A stretch of DNA of 64,000 nucleotides, taken from Rhabdornis inornatus (lineage: Eukaryota; Chordata; Aves; Passeriformes; Rhabdornithidae). The notes beneath the pieces were generated by a model that was given only the letters and a program-made list of their open reading frames with translations, did not search any database and was not told where the DNA came from. The stretch covers positions 186,001-250,000 of the forward strand of contig VWZS01005939.1 in NCBI GenBank assembly GCA_013397075.1, given 5' to 3'. Shown here one piece after another: positions 52,533 to 64,000 of the stretch (its first letter is position 1; each line of letters starts with the position of its first letter). A program made the translations under genes and the position numbers.

Positions 52533-53033
52533 TGTGGAAGCAGAAAGCCCCACAACAAAAAAATCTCTCTCTCTCCCCTGGAGGGTAAGCCCTTAGGCAC
52601 TCCTTATTTGTCATGTGATCTATAGTTTTGCTACCAGGATGCTTTTCTGTTACATGTTAATTTGTTGTACCCCATTGGCCCTTCCCACTTTGTACCATCC
52701 CTGAGCCCTCAGACCTTTCGCTGCTGCTCTACCCGGCCCCTCTGGCTATCCTATATCTGCCCTGCTCACTCCTACCCTGTGAGCCAGTTCCTCCCTAGAC
52801 CCACCGAGGAAGAGGAATAAATCTTGCCTTGGAACCCCACACATGGCTCCCATCTCTTCTCTCCTGTGTCGGCTGGAGTGCTCACAAAACCACAAAAGAG
52901 CTAAATCAAGAGCTAAATCACTCACCGCCGGGGAGCGAGCCGGAGGACGTGCTAATGCCTCAGAGACGTCCTCCAAGGATGCTTCTCTAGAAGGTCATGG
53001 CACTCCACCACTGCCCCAAGGCCCGCCATGACA
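52533..53033 (+). mobile_element. Solo LTR with perfect 6-bp target duplication, 501 bp
   Basis: The element starts TGTGGAAGC and ends CCATGACA, flanked on both sides by agaaat (52527-52532 and 53034-53039). A 6-bp duplication is characteristic of ERVK (beta) or alpha-like retroviruses. The AATAAA signal is at 52816-52821 and a weak TATA-like stretch (ctatatc) lies about 65 bp before it. The 3' third is GC-rich and contains a 12-13-bp tandem duplication of agagctaaatca (52897-52921). There is no internal viral sequence. The exact duplication suggests it is the youngest of the three LTRs, and it is inverted relative to the neighbouring LTR 273 bp away. Confidence 0.78.
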
Positions 53034-54573
53034 AGAAATTAGCATACTCCACTTAGAAGACTGCAGACCATCAGTGCAAGCTGCAACCCTATTTTGGAAT
53101 CTCAAAAAAAAAAAACCACCGTGGCAGATGTTTTTGTTTTTACCCAGGTGAGACTGTGATAGTGATGCTGCTATTGGGCAAGCATTTTATCACATATACA
53201 CCCTACCAGCTGCAGATTCCTACTATTCAACTCAAAGATGACCATCTGGAAGTGCACTGCATGTATACTTCTGTCCTGTGCCAAATGAGGTGTCATGCAA
53301 TAAAATTCACTTCAGTCCTCCGGGACCATGAAAAGTATCCTTTGCTATTGATCACCCACACACTCCTTCTACTGAATGGGCCTGGAGAAAGTCCAAAACT
53401 ATGTCTGTCCTACATCCCCTTAGCTGCTTGGTGTCTGACTGAGCAGTAAAAGCACACTTTAATGTGCAGACAGATTTAAGATTCCTTTTCTTCCTCTCAA
53501 CTATATATGTGTGCCTTCTTCCTCTTCCATGTGTTTTACAGCTGAAGTGAAGAAACAATGTATTAGTACAATGATTACAGCAGCTTTACTCCTACTTCAA
53601 ATGCAACCTTGATCCTTTGCACTGTCTGCAAACTCCAACTTTTCCTCTCTTTTGACTTTACCTATTTCCTCTTGCTTCTCTCCTCCAGCTGTTACATTCC
53701 TCCTCACCAGCACACTCATGGGCTTTTCCATTAGATATTATTTAGGCTGTTTTCTAAAAGAAAACTTCACAGACCTACAGCACACTCTGTACAATGTCTG
53801 AGGTCACGTAACTGTGTTCTCTTAAATATCTTCACTGACTTGTTTCAAATCTCAGTGTCACCTCCCTATTAAGACATGGCTCAATATTAAGCCACTTACA
53901 TGACAACTTCTCCCCTTCATAAGGCTTCACTGCACTGTTTCATCTTAATTTGCTCAATGCTCAATATAGTCAAGGAGACACTTCCATAGAAACCTGACAC
54001 GACTGGATCCAGCCCCTGCCAATGGGATTAGATTACAACCAACAGCTGACACAACCACCTAGAAAGAAATGAGCAACCAGAGGGGGATGGAAGTTTATCA
54101 GAACTACAGTGGCTCTTCTCAGTCACAGATAACCGGATGGTCAAAAGATCTGACTACTTTGTGAAACAAATGTTTTAAGGGAAATCTTTTCTTGAGCTAT
54201 CTGCTAGAGCCTGGTGCTGATCATCAGATAAGGCTATGGAATAAAACATCTGACTTCTTAGATAACTGTTCACGGCATGTGAAGGAAGGAGGTCAGCAGC
54301 TGCTCTGAAAGTCTCTAATGTGGCCAATGTATGCTTGAGGAAAGACACTGTCAGCAGTAGAAATCTCTACTAATTTTCTTTTTCTAATTAATTTTTCCTA
54401 CACTTTTTAAAAGTTAGTTTCACAAAGAGCTAATTATAAGAGTCAGTACAGAGGAGAAAGTATTAAAATGGTATTTATGAACCATTTTACTAGACAACTT
54501 CCTTTCTTCATCAGTGAACTGCATGAATGTAGTCTCCTAGTGGGAGACAGTACAAGATAAAAAAATCCTATAA

Positions 54574-54867
54574 CCATACAGAACCATGGAATGGTTTGAG
54601 TTTGAACGGACCTTAAAGCTCATCCAGTTCCAACCCCCCCAAGCATCAGCAGAGAACCTCCACTTGACCAGGCTATTTTAAGTCCCATACAGCCTGGCCT
54701 TGAACACTTTCAGGGATGGGGCATCCACAGCTTCTCTGGGCAACCTGTTCCAGTGTCTCACCACCCTCACAGTAAAGAATTTTTATGTATAATCTCAAGT
54801 TTTCAGCTTGAATCCATTCCCCCCTGCCCTATCACCTTGTAAAAAGTCCTTCTTCAGCTTTCTTGAA
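54574..54867 (-). repeat. CR1 LINE 3' fragment
   Basis: The antisense CR1 tail starts at ccatacagaaccatggaatg. It continues with gaacggaccttaaagctcat, tgggcaacctgttccagtg, ctcaccaccctcacagtaaa and ccctgccctatcaccttgt. About 290 bp of the 3' end remain. The tail octamers are diverged, so the insertion is not recent. It is in the same orientation as GSK3B transcription. Confidence 0.88.
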
Positions 54868-55061
54868 ATGAACATTCATGGGCCAAATCAGAAAAACTCA
54901 GGGAATCAAAGAAAGGGAGTCTTACAAAGCACAGTGTGGTTTGATTTTTCAATTTACTCCGAACAAAAGGAGTCCCTGGAATTCCAAAAATAGTTCAGGT
55001 CAAACATTGAACAAAAACCTCTAAGTGTGCCAGTCATCACCCAGATAACGCAGATGCATTC

Positions 55062-55101
55062 ACTAAATAAATATATACACTAAATATATACACACACACA
55101 C
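55062..55101. repeat. AT/CA microsatellite with a small direct repeat
   Basis: actaaataaatatatacac is followed by actaaatatatacacac, two near-copies of about 18 bp ending in a CA run. Confidence 0.88.
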
Positions 55102-58100
55102 TTGTTTTAGCACAGAAAATGTCACTTGACTTCCTGACTGTAACTGAATACTGTAATAAAAGAGAGGCCATTAGACATTAGTTCAGATCAGAAGAATCTC
55201 ATTATTTCTGCCCAAGGATTTTGCAAGAACTAGGAAGTCTGAGAAGTGATATTTGAAAGGAATCAGAACACTCAGGGAACTTCAAAGATGGATAGGATGA
55301 TCCATACAATCCTGTTATTTTGACAACAATTTTGTTTTAAGTACCATACCAGTTACTTTGATAATGAATAAAGAAGCAATAAGGTACACTTCATAGAGAC
55401 CAGATTGTTGGATTCTATATTGTTAGAGACACTACAGGTTCATTTGGAAAAAACAAAAAAAGATAAAAGCAGTGACACACAAGCAGTGTGACTTCTGTAC
55501 GATTTCTGACTTGCCATCACATCCCAAGTTAATGAAGAAACACATATACAAAAAGAAAAGTGATTATTATTCAAATTATAATACACTAGCCCATAAGTTC
55601 AACATAAAATATAATAGGAGGTGCCACCAGCATTAACTTTTGCCCTCACCCTTACTGCTTTCATCAACAACCAACCTGAAAGAAAAGCCATGAAGCAGTA
55701 AGATACAAGATTTAGAGCTATGCCCAGCATAGAGATCAGTGAAAAAGCAGCTGACCTTCCTTAGTAACCCAAGCACAAATAAAGCAGAGGAATCCAGAAT
55801 CCAAGATCATAGGCCATGCAGCCAAGTCAAGTAAAGTCATCCAAAGAGCGGAGTCATCAACTTTGACTTGCAAGACATCTCAGCACAGACAGAAGCACAC
55901 ATTGCGACTGAGACCTAAAGCAATCCTTAGATGTATAAGCAGAAGTACATCAGAAAAAAACGTAAAAAAAAACTCTTCGCTATTTCACACCCATTGAACA
56001 GCTACTAGAGTAGCGTGCTTAATCCTGATGGCTGAAATTCAGCATTGATAATTCAAAACACTAGATATTCAGAAAGAAGCCTCAGACATCCTAAGGTCAG
56101 CAAAAATATATTACCTTGCGTGAGACTTAAGAGTGCAAACAATTTAAGTTAAGGGAAAGCTGGAGGATTATCTCTAAAAGGAAAAAGGAATAGACATTTC
56201 AGAGAGAGCTCTGATCTGCAGGTGGAGGACACACTGCAAATGATGACTAGAAACAGAAATTGCAAGAGTTTGGGACAGAACTGTAGGTAGACAAAATTTA
56301 GAAAAAAAATAACTTCCTTATTAAAAACTCCGAAAGACAGGGTTATTTTTGCAACACAGACTTTTATTTAAGACTGGAATTTCTTTCTTAAACAAAAAAT
56401 ACTGCTGAACTACAACTGCTAGGCTGCAAATAAGAAAGCATGCACAGGATGAACATGGTGTCTCCTAGGGTCTTAAGAAGGTCACAAAAGTTCAATACCC
56501 ACATAAATAATTTCTTTCAACTCAGCACTAATGCAATGGTGTCATAACTCAATATTAAATATGCTGCTTTCCACAACAAATCTGCATCCAATTTAAACAA
56601 AAACACAATAAAGTGATAAATAATGAAAATGTGAAGAGTAACAGGTCATTCCTTGGCTTTATTGCTAATGATCAAATGACAGGCACAGATGATTAGTGTC
56701 AGTTAACCAGCCAATCCCAAGACAAATAATCAGGACAAATTTCAGCAACAACTTTCACGTCAAAGACCACCAAGGGAAAAGGCTTCCAAAACACCCTGAA
56801 ATCAAAGTTGCCATTGCCTCTAGCTGGACACAAAGGAAGAAAGTAAAAATAAAATGTTCATTCCACTTGTACCCAACAACAGCACTTTTTACAAGCCAAT
56901 CTTTTGAAAAAAACTTTTTCCCAGAAAAAATTTACTTTGCAGAAGGCAAAATCTGTAACTTCAAAAAATGGCAGCACTACATTTCGCTCAACAGTTTCTA
57001 AAATGGCAAATCTGAAGTACTAAGTTTATGCAGGAAAACTGAAAAATGGAGCAAAAAGCAAACAGAATACCAGTGACTGACTTTTGCCTAGTGAAACAAA
57101 CCATCCTACCACTACAAAACAAGAAGTAAACAGTTCAGAAAGATTATATAACTTTATTATAAAAATGAAACTGTGTAGCTCAACTGACCTCTTTTTAAGG
57201 TCATCATGTCACTAAAAAAGGAAAAAGAAACTAAATATATTTCCAGCAGACTGTGACAAGTAATGGCATGCCTCATATGCCTATATTTGATGTAATAAAC
57301 ACATAAAATTACAGCAAGATGCAGGTACATTTACCCCCTAATATTTATGTTGAAAAAAAAAAAGGAAAACTAAAAATTCAGCAGAAGGAACAGCATGTGG
57401 ATTTACTGCATCTCAGTTCAGACATTCAAAATGCCATTGGGGCTTTAAGTCTTTCTTTAGAGGTAATAATAGACTTCTGGAGGGGGCATTCAATTCACTC
57501 CCTTCAAAAGCTTAATGCAAAAGACTGTAAACAAACCTTTAAAGAATAAGCAAGGCAGTGAGCAGGTCCCAGAACATTCACATTATAAGGTTGTTAAAAT
57601 GTCCACTGGAAGGTCACATTAAGCTCTAAGACACTGACTTCCTATGGGTTTTTATATTTTAACCACAGAAGTCAAAGTGAGCACAGCATGGTACTGGCCA
57701 CACAGTTGTGCTCCTCTACTCCAGCATAAACTTGACTCTGAACAGTTTAAAAAACAAAATAAAAGACCCAAGAGGAAAAAGGATGTGAAGAGCCCTGTTG
57801 ATCTAGCCCAGATGCCTATCACACTGGCCATGAGATGACCTCCCTGGATCCAGCTGTGGCAGATGGGATTCCAACAATCAGCTGCTTACATCGGCCACCA
57901 TGAAATCCCAGCAAGTTAACACCCCACTGCTTTATAAACCAAACAGTGGAATCCAGAAGGGATATTTACTTGCAGTGCCTGAAAAGAAAATCCATTTTGC
58001 TATAAGCTGTCCCTCCTATCACTGTGTAAGGTGGTACCCACACCTGAGGCACATTTAAGGTTTGTGTTAACCACCTCACTAACACAGAGCTTGCTTCAAG

Positions 58101-59566
58101 TACTCTTTCTGTCATGGCAAACACAGACCAAAACTGTAAATTTCTAAAGAAGAGAGCTGCAGTTAACATTCAGGTGGGGAAAAAAATTCTGCACAATTAC
58201 CTTAGGGAGTACCACAAAAAGTATTTTTTTTCTGTGACTAAACAAAATATCCACAAGAATGCTTACACTTATATTTCTGCTTTGGAAAAAAACACAGAAA
58301 TGTACAATTAAGGTAATCTAAACACTGGCTGCCACTGGGGTTTCATAAGCAGTCTCATGCCTGTTAACAAGTTATTTTTAGTAGGCACTCTTTCCGTTCT
58401 CCTCTCTCTCCACCCACATGCAGAAGAACCCACCCCACAAAAGCTATATAAAAGCTACATAGCTATATAAAACAACTTTAAATTTAGATAATGTGATTCC
58501 ACAGATTAAGAAGCAAGTACCAAAACGGTCATAACAGATTTTGTTTTTATAATCTTAGATCAGGTAATTTCACCTCCAAAGAGCTTACAGGTTAAATGCA
58601 GCACAAGAGACAAGGACAGAGACAGAGAACGAACAGAAACAGTATGACAGCATTTTAGCATAAGACTGTGACCTCAGTAGTATTCTCCTTTCCTTTTGAG
58701 CGCTGAGTTAATTGCAAGCTGAGAAATTCAGCCTTAACAGTACCAGGTTTTCTTATTTGAAGTTTCCTTTAGTTACTCTTTTCTCTTATATTATCAGGGA
58801 ACATGATTTAGCAAATATTTGCCAAAGACAGCTATAGCAGTTCAGCTGACACAGAGTAACTTATAAATCACTGTAACTGAGCCCTGACATGCAGAACCCC
58901 AAGTTACAAACAGATGGTGTTTATCCACTTGTTAGTGCCATTCAACAGCTGACCCTGAACGGGTCTGGTGGTGTCTTCCAGCAGGGCTGATGAGCAAATC
59001 CATTGTTAGTCACCTACTGACACACCTACTTTAAGACCACAGTCAGAGATTCCAGAGCTCCCACCCCCCGAAGAATACCAAATAATCAACACTCATCTGG
59101 GTAATTCCCAGATAGTCTACAATCTTCCCATCAAAATACCTGGTATGACCTGCAAACCTCTCCCTAAAGTAGCTTATTGCAAACTGCTTGAGTAGGGAGG
59201 CTGTCTACTTGCTGGAGACCGCCTGGCTCAGCTCTAATTGCATTTGTTTGAGTTTTTGAACCCAGTTAAATGTACATGTCACCGAGACAAGCACACCTCT
59301 GACCCCTGAGAACAGACATAGCTGTTTTTTCCTTTTCCTTCTCTTTGCATCCACCAAGAGGCTTCAAATGTATAAGACCATACCATCACACAAAACCCCC
59401 AGAAAGCCACCTGCAGCAGCTGCAAGTTGCCAAGACCCCCCTTACCACATACTTGCACAAATTAAGAACATCTTAATACATCTTAGAGGGAGTCTCTACT
59501 CTCCTACTGAAGGTTTAAATAAAACATCTTTCAATTGTGTTAATTACAGCAGTGGTTAAGTATGAA

Positions 59567-59665
59567 GTGTGAATAGGACCCCACTGTGCTAGACACAGCA
59601 CCAGGAGTAAGAGACAGCTCCTGGCCCCGCTGGGAGGGAGGAACCAGAAAGGAAATAGGCTAAAG
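59567..59665. repeat. Possible old amniote interspersed repeat
   Basis: The stretch aggaccccactgtgctagac, cacagcaccagg, taagagacagctcctggccc resembles an ancient dispersed repeat of sauropsid genomes, remembered as a GGGCCCCATTGTGCTAGG-type consensus followed by an AAGAGACAGTCCCTGCCCC block. Only about 100 bp are recognisable. The repeat family name is not certain, and chance similarity has not been excluded by alignment. Confidence 0.3.
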
Positions 59666-62600
59666 AAAGAAGAAAATAAAGCAAAAGTAAGCAAAACACA
59701 GGTGAAAACCTGATGTGAAAACATCCCAACTCCCCAAAATGCTAACATCAAAAAGTGCAAAAAAGCAGAAGCAAGAGCAGAGAACCAAGGACAGAATTTG
59801 GAGCAAGACTGTAAGCATATTAATACTGAACCCACTAGTGAGTTCTCCAGGGGTGTGAAACACTTGCTGTCACCACTTCCACAGGCAGCCCAGCCCAGCA
59901 GAGCCTCCGTGTAGTTCTCTGTGGCCTCTGCAAGCCTTGTCAAACTGTGGAGAAAGAAGCAGGGCACAAAGCAAGCAGCTCCACATCTGCTGGAGTCTCC
60001 TTGGCAGGTCCCTCCTGCCACACTGTGAAGCCAATCCCTATCACAAAGGTGCACCCTCAAACCTTGAAATTTTTATCTAAAAATGAAGAGCAATTTCTGT
60101 ATTTATGGGTATCATAGGTGGACTTGGAAACCCAGGTGCAATGAACAGTAATACCCACTTACCCTGAAAAGTTTTGCCTGGCAGGGCGAAGGACAAAGCT
60201 CTCCCCTTGCGAGAGCCCTGGATTCTAGCACATTTTTCTGCTTTCTGGAATATCAGAGGACTCCCCTTCCCTTTGCAACTTCTCCTTTCTGTCAAGTACT
60301 CCATAATTATGTTGTCCAATTAGGACCTGACATGTTTTCTTACTCTTCAGTTTCACTGAATGCAGCATAGAAATACAGCATATACTTGTCTTGATATTCT
60401 GTCTCTGACCAAGAAACAGCATCTTGGACCCAGAGTCCAGCCCAGACAGTGAATGAGACAGATCAAAATCACAGTGAGAAACAGATTGTTTGGAATCTGA
60501 GACAGCAACCAAATCCCAAAGAGAAAGACAGATGAAGCTAATTACGAAAATGCATTTGGTAACTATGTTTTAAGATTGGAGGAGGAGTAAGAGAACTGCC
60601 AGCTGTTCAGAACCAACATCCAATTTGGATAGGAAATACAGTGGAAAAAAAAAAAGCCAAAAATTAGTAGTAGTCAATCTAAATCTCTAAGATGACCATC
60701 AGCTGAGGTTGAACACCATTCTAAGACTGAAAGAGGCATTGCAACTGCTTCTCCAGAGGGCAAAATCAAGTTGTGCTACACTGTACAATTCATGCTGCAG
60801 AGCACACACCACTTTTAAGAGACTCCACAGTCTCCACACTCATCTCGAATTACTGCTTTAGATTGTGTCACAGAACAGCACAGGAATGGAACAAGTCCTT
60901 TTAGGTTAAAGATGGTTTTGAATTCAAGGAGAACGTTATCTCAATTAACATTAAGAAACTGCAGGCATGCCATCAGTGCAATGAAGATATTCTCCATGGC
61001 AAGAGTAGCTATCTTGGTGAAGGAGCTATTATTACAGATGAGGCAGAATTTTAGAAGACAGATACATAAGCTATTCACCACTGGCAAGTCCTGCTTTTGA
61101 ATTTTACTTATTTTTTAAAGTAGTAAAAATAGTAGAGCAAGAAGAGCAAGAGAACTAAGTGTTGGACATCTCTAAAGCTATTTAAGGTAACCAGAGAAAC
61201 TACAGCTCATTTTCACATTATACGCAATCTGATGAAAGTGGGGGCTACTGCTGAAAAAAGATGGCCTTACTTCCCACCTTCATGTTCCTTCCATAGCAAA
61301 TCTGGCAATTTCGTAGCCTGAGGATAAGTCAGTTTAGCCTACTGATCTGACAAACGAATCCATCTCCAAAATAAAGCAAGCCTCAAATCAGCAAGCTGAA
61401 CTGACTCATCTTGAGGACAGGCAGTTGCTAGATCTGAGGAAAGGAAGAACTGGGAACAAGCCTGTTCCTTACTGCCTGTACTCCCAGGAAAGCCACGCTA
61501 ATTGTAACACAAACCCACACCCAACGACACGGTGGAGATGCAGCCTGTGGAGGAGGCTGCCTCCAGAGGGGCAATCCTGTCCCTCCCCACACCCTGACAC
61601 CGCACTGTCCTCCCACCAGGTATTGAATCACTGCTATCTGAAGGTGAACTGCATCCCAGCTGCTTCCGGAGGAACAGAACTGCCTGCCCAAAGCAACGTG
61701 AGCACTAGGACTGGCAGAGGAAGGAAATAGAAGCAGCCAGAGCAATTGAAATTTTCACTTGCCATGAAATCCTGTGCCAAGGGCAGGCTGAATCAGCCAA
61801 GCTGTGGGCTTAGGTGAACCAAAGTGGAAGCACCTGGGCACCACATCCTCTGCCTTCTCAAAGCTCATACTGCCAAACAACTGAAAAATATTTGTATTAT
61901 GGTTAAAAAAACCCATTACACCAGCACAGACCTATATTCTGGAGAGTTACTATATTCTCTTAAAATGCAAGTTTTAGATAATAGAAAGTATCATTTTCTC
62001 CTATAGCTTCTTAAACCTACTAAGAAGTTTATTTTTCCTCTCAGAAACAATGCACCTGCTTCAGTACAGATTTTTTTTTAAGGACAATAATATAACCCGA
62101 ACTACAGAAGATGTCTCCAAATATTTATTGCAATATACAGATTTTAGTAAAGCAAAATCTTACAAAATGGGAGTAAGTTTTCTCCAGAAAGAAAAACATG
62201 AATAAAAGTAATACTTCTCTTAAGAATGAACCCAGGCATCTGGGGATTTAATTCCCTTCTGCCAGCATATGAGCAGACAGAGGCTTTCAGAGAAAAATAC
62301 ACATACAGCTGAAATTTTCAAACTGTTCCTGTAATTGTTTGTTAAGGAAGACTGATGAGGCTCGAAATCTCAAAATAGAGACAGATGTCTGGAAACAGGG
62401 AGAAGAGAGGACAATTTTTTAAAGCAAAAATTCCTCTCAATTATGCTGGTAAGAGGAAAAATAAGTAACAAAATCAAATCTTTCCCAAATTCTGTTGCTT
62501 TTCATACTGGACAAAGGCAGTATCACTCTTGAAGATATCACAAAGCAGAAAATAAGTGATACTGAGTAAAAGATAAGCCTAAAGACACAAGAACAATTTT

Positions 62601-64000
62601 TAAGGCAACAAGCATTTATGTTATATACCTCTATCTATACATATATATATCCGCAAAAGTTGTATACCTATCCAGAAGAGGCAGTTTTTCAAGGGCTACT
62701 GTCCCAAATTTCTGTAGGTTTTGAACGCACCTAGGCATTTTTTGCCAGCAGTGCAGCAAGTTTTCCTAATTACAAGCTTGATTGTCTTGGAGGGAAGAGA
62801 AAATAGTTCTCAACACTCCTAGCTTTTCCTTCTCTTCTTGAATATACCCTCATCTCAGGAATCTCCTGCAAGATAAACCAGGTATTATGAAGCCAGGACT
62901 GAATATATGCAAAAGATTTCCATTTCTAGAAGGAAACAGTGGAGCCTAATATTTCTCTACTCTGTTACAGCTGGAGAGTAATGGCAATGCTTTATCTTGG
63001 TAGAGGTAAGGGGGCTACTTTAAACACAGTAACAGACATCCATCTCAGAGGAGAGTAAATACAGAGAAACAATCTAATGTTCTTGCAGACAAAGGTTTCA
63101 TTACCTGCCTCAGAAGACAGTAAGCAACAAAGAACTTTTAAGAACACAATTCCTTTATTATAAGGGCTCATATTTAAAAAATACTCAAATATGATATTGA
63201 TCAAGATAAAGAAAGCATGTAACAGAGAAAGCATGGCTTCATCTACCCCGTTTTCCCTTGTCTTACAGCAGTAAATAGTATTTAAGGAAGAGTATGAAAC
63301 AGGACAAACTTGCAGGGATAGCTACCCCAGCACGCTCTCCCAGATCTCAGCTATAAGTGGCTTGGGAACTTCCAAAGCCAGAGGCAGTATCTCTGGATTT
63401 CTCTCCCTGAGTTCGCAAACCCACGCCAGGATCTGAAGATAATACACACAGTAAGCCAACCAACCATTTCTACATAGGCATAAGGAGAAGGGACATCTCT
63501 AAAGCATATCAGTGTCGAGACTATCCAGTAGAAAGCTGAAATTTTATCTCAACATCTACAGTAGCAAGTAGTGACAATTCTGCTCAAAGACCAGGATGGC
63601 TAAGGCATGTGCCAGCTAATGCATATTACCCAGCATCCAGGCATTTTTTATTACATGGGATTAGTCTTCATCTTTCTCATAAATTCATCTTTAATTTTCC
63701 AGTTGGACAGAAACAGTATAATCTAAACCAGCGTCTTTAAACAGACTAAACTAAAATCAAAAACACTTAGCATGAATTTGGGAATAGGAGAGGGTCACAA
63801 CAACATAAAATAAAGATCAAATAGCAGTGACTAAGAGTTGAGAAGAAAGTAATTCTTGAAAAGGAGTATATAGGATATTCTTGAATGCTTGCATTTTGGC
63901 TGAGACAGGAAGTCTTGAAAAGAAATTATTTTCCACAGTAGCAGCTACTCAACCACAAACCCACAATGAAATTTCACTAAGACATTACAGCCTGGCACTG

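Noticed and set aside
59515..60060. 181-codon open frame on the minus strand with hydrophobic runs
   Set aside because: No known family is recognised. The hydrophobicity comes from A/G-rich + strand sequence read as Phe/Leu/Ser on the other strand, and part of it covers a possible old repeat.

Overview
This window is one vertebrate locus, almost certainly avian. It holds an internal part of GSK3B (glycogen synthase kinase-3 beta), transcribed on the minus strand. Five consecutive coding exons can be read directly. In transcription order they lie at 47447-47254, 21882-21799, 10922-10812, 7926-7796 and 6035-5929 (194, 84, 111, 131 and 107 bp). They join in frame, all have GT/AG splice sites, and together encode residues 31-238 (human numbering) plus split codons at both ends. 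This covers the kinase N-lobe, the hinge, the catalytic loop and most of the activation segment. The first coding exon lies beyond base 64000. The exons for the rest of the C-lobe lie before base 1. The remaining 99% of the window is intron.

The avian assignment rests on the repeats. There are several CR1 LINE 3' fragments: 31744-32175 (-), 32738-33287 (+), 40625-40910 (+) and 54574-54867 (-). An older CR1-like piece lies around 48985-49590. Three solo LTRs of endogenous retroviruses are also present, and no mammalian-type SINEs were seen. The species cannot be fixed from the sequence; GSK3B itself is too conserved to help.

Layout from left to right: 1-5928 is the intron after exon 6. Between 5929 and 10922 exons 6, 5 and 4 are clustered with introns of 1.8 and 2.9 kb. 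The intron at 10923-21798 carries a solo LTR, a poly(A) run and two striking hairpins. Exon 3 follows, then a 25.4-kb intron with CR1 copies, a quasi-palindrome, a 258-bp A/C-only tract and a 30-N assembly gap. Exon 2 is at 47254-47447. From 47448 to the end is intron 1, with two solo LTRs in opposite orientation 273 bp apart.

I found no operon, second protein-coding gene, RNA gene, CRISPR array or novel multi-gene system. The most unusual signals are structural: a perfect 30-bp inverted repeat with a 10-nt loop, and three other near-perfect hairpins that look like products of local template switching.
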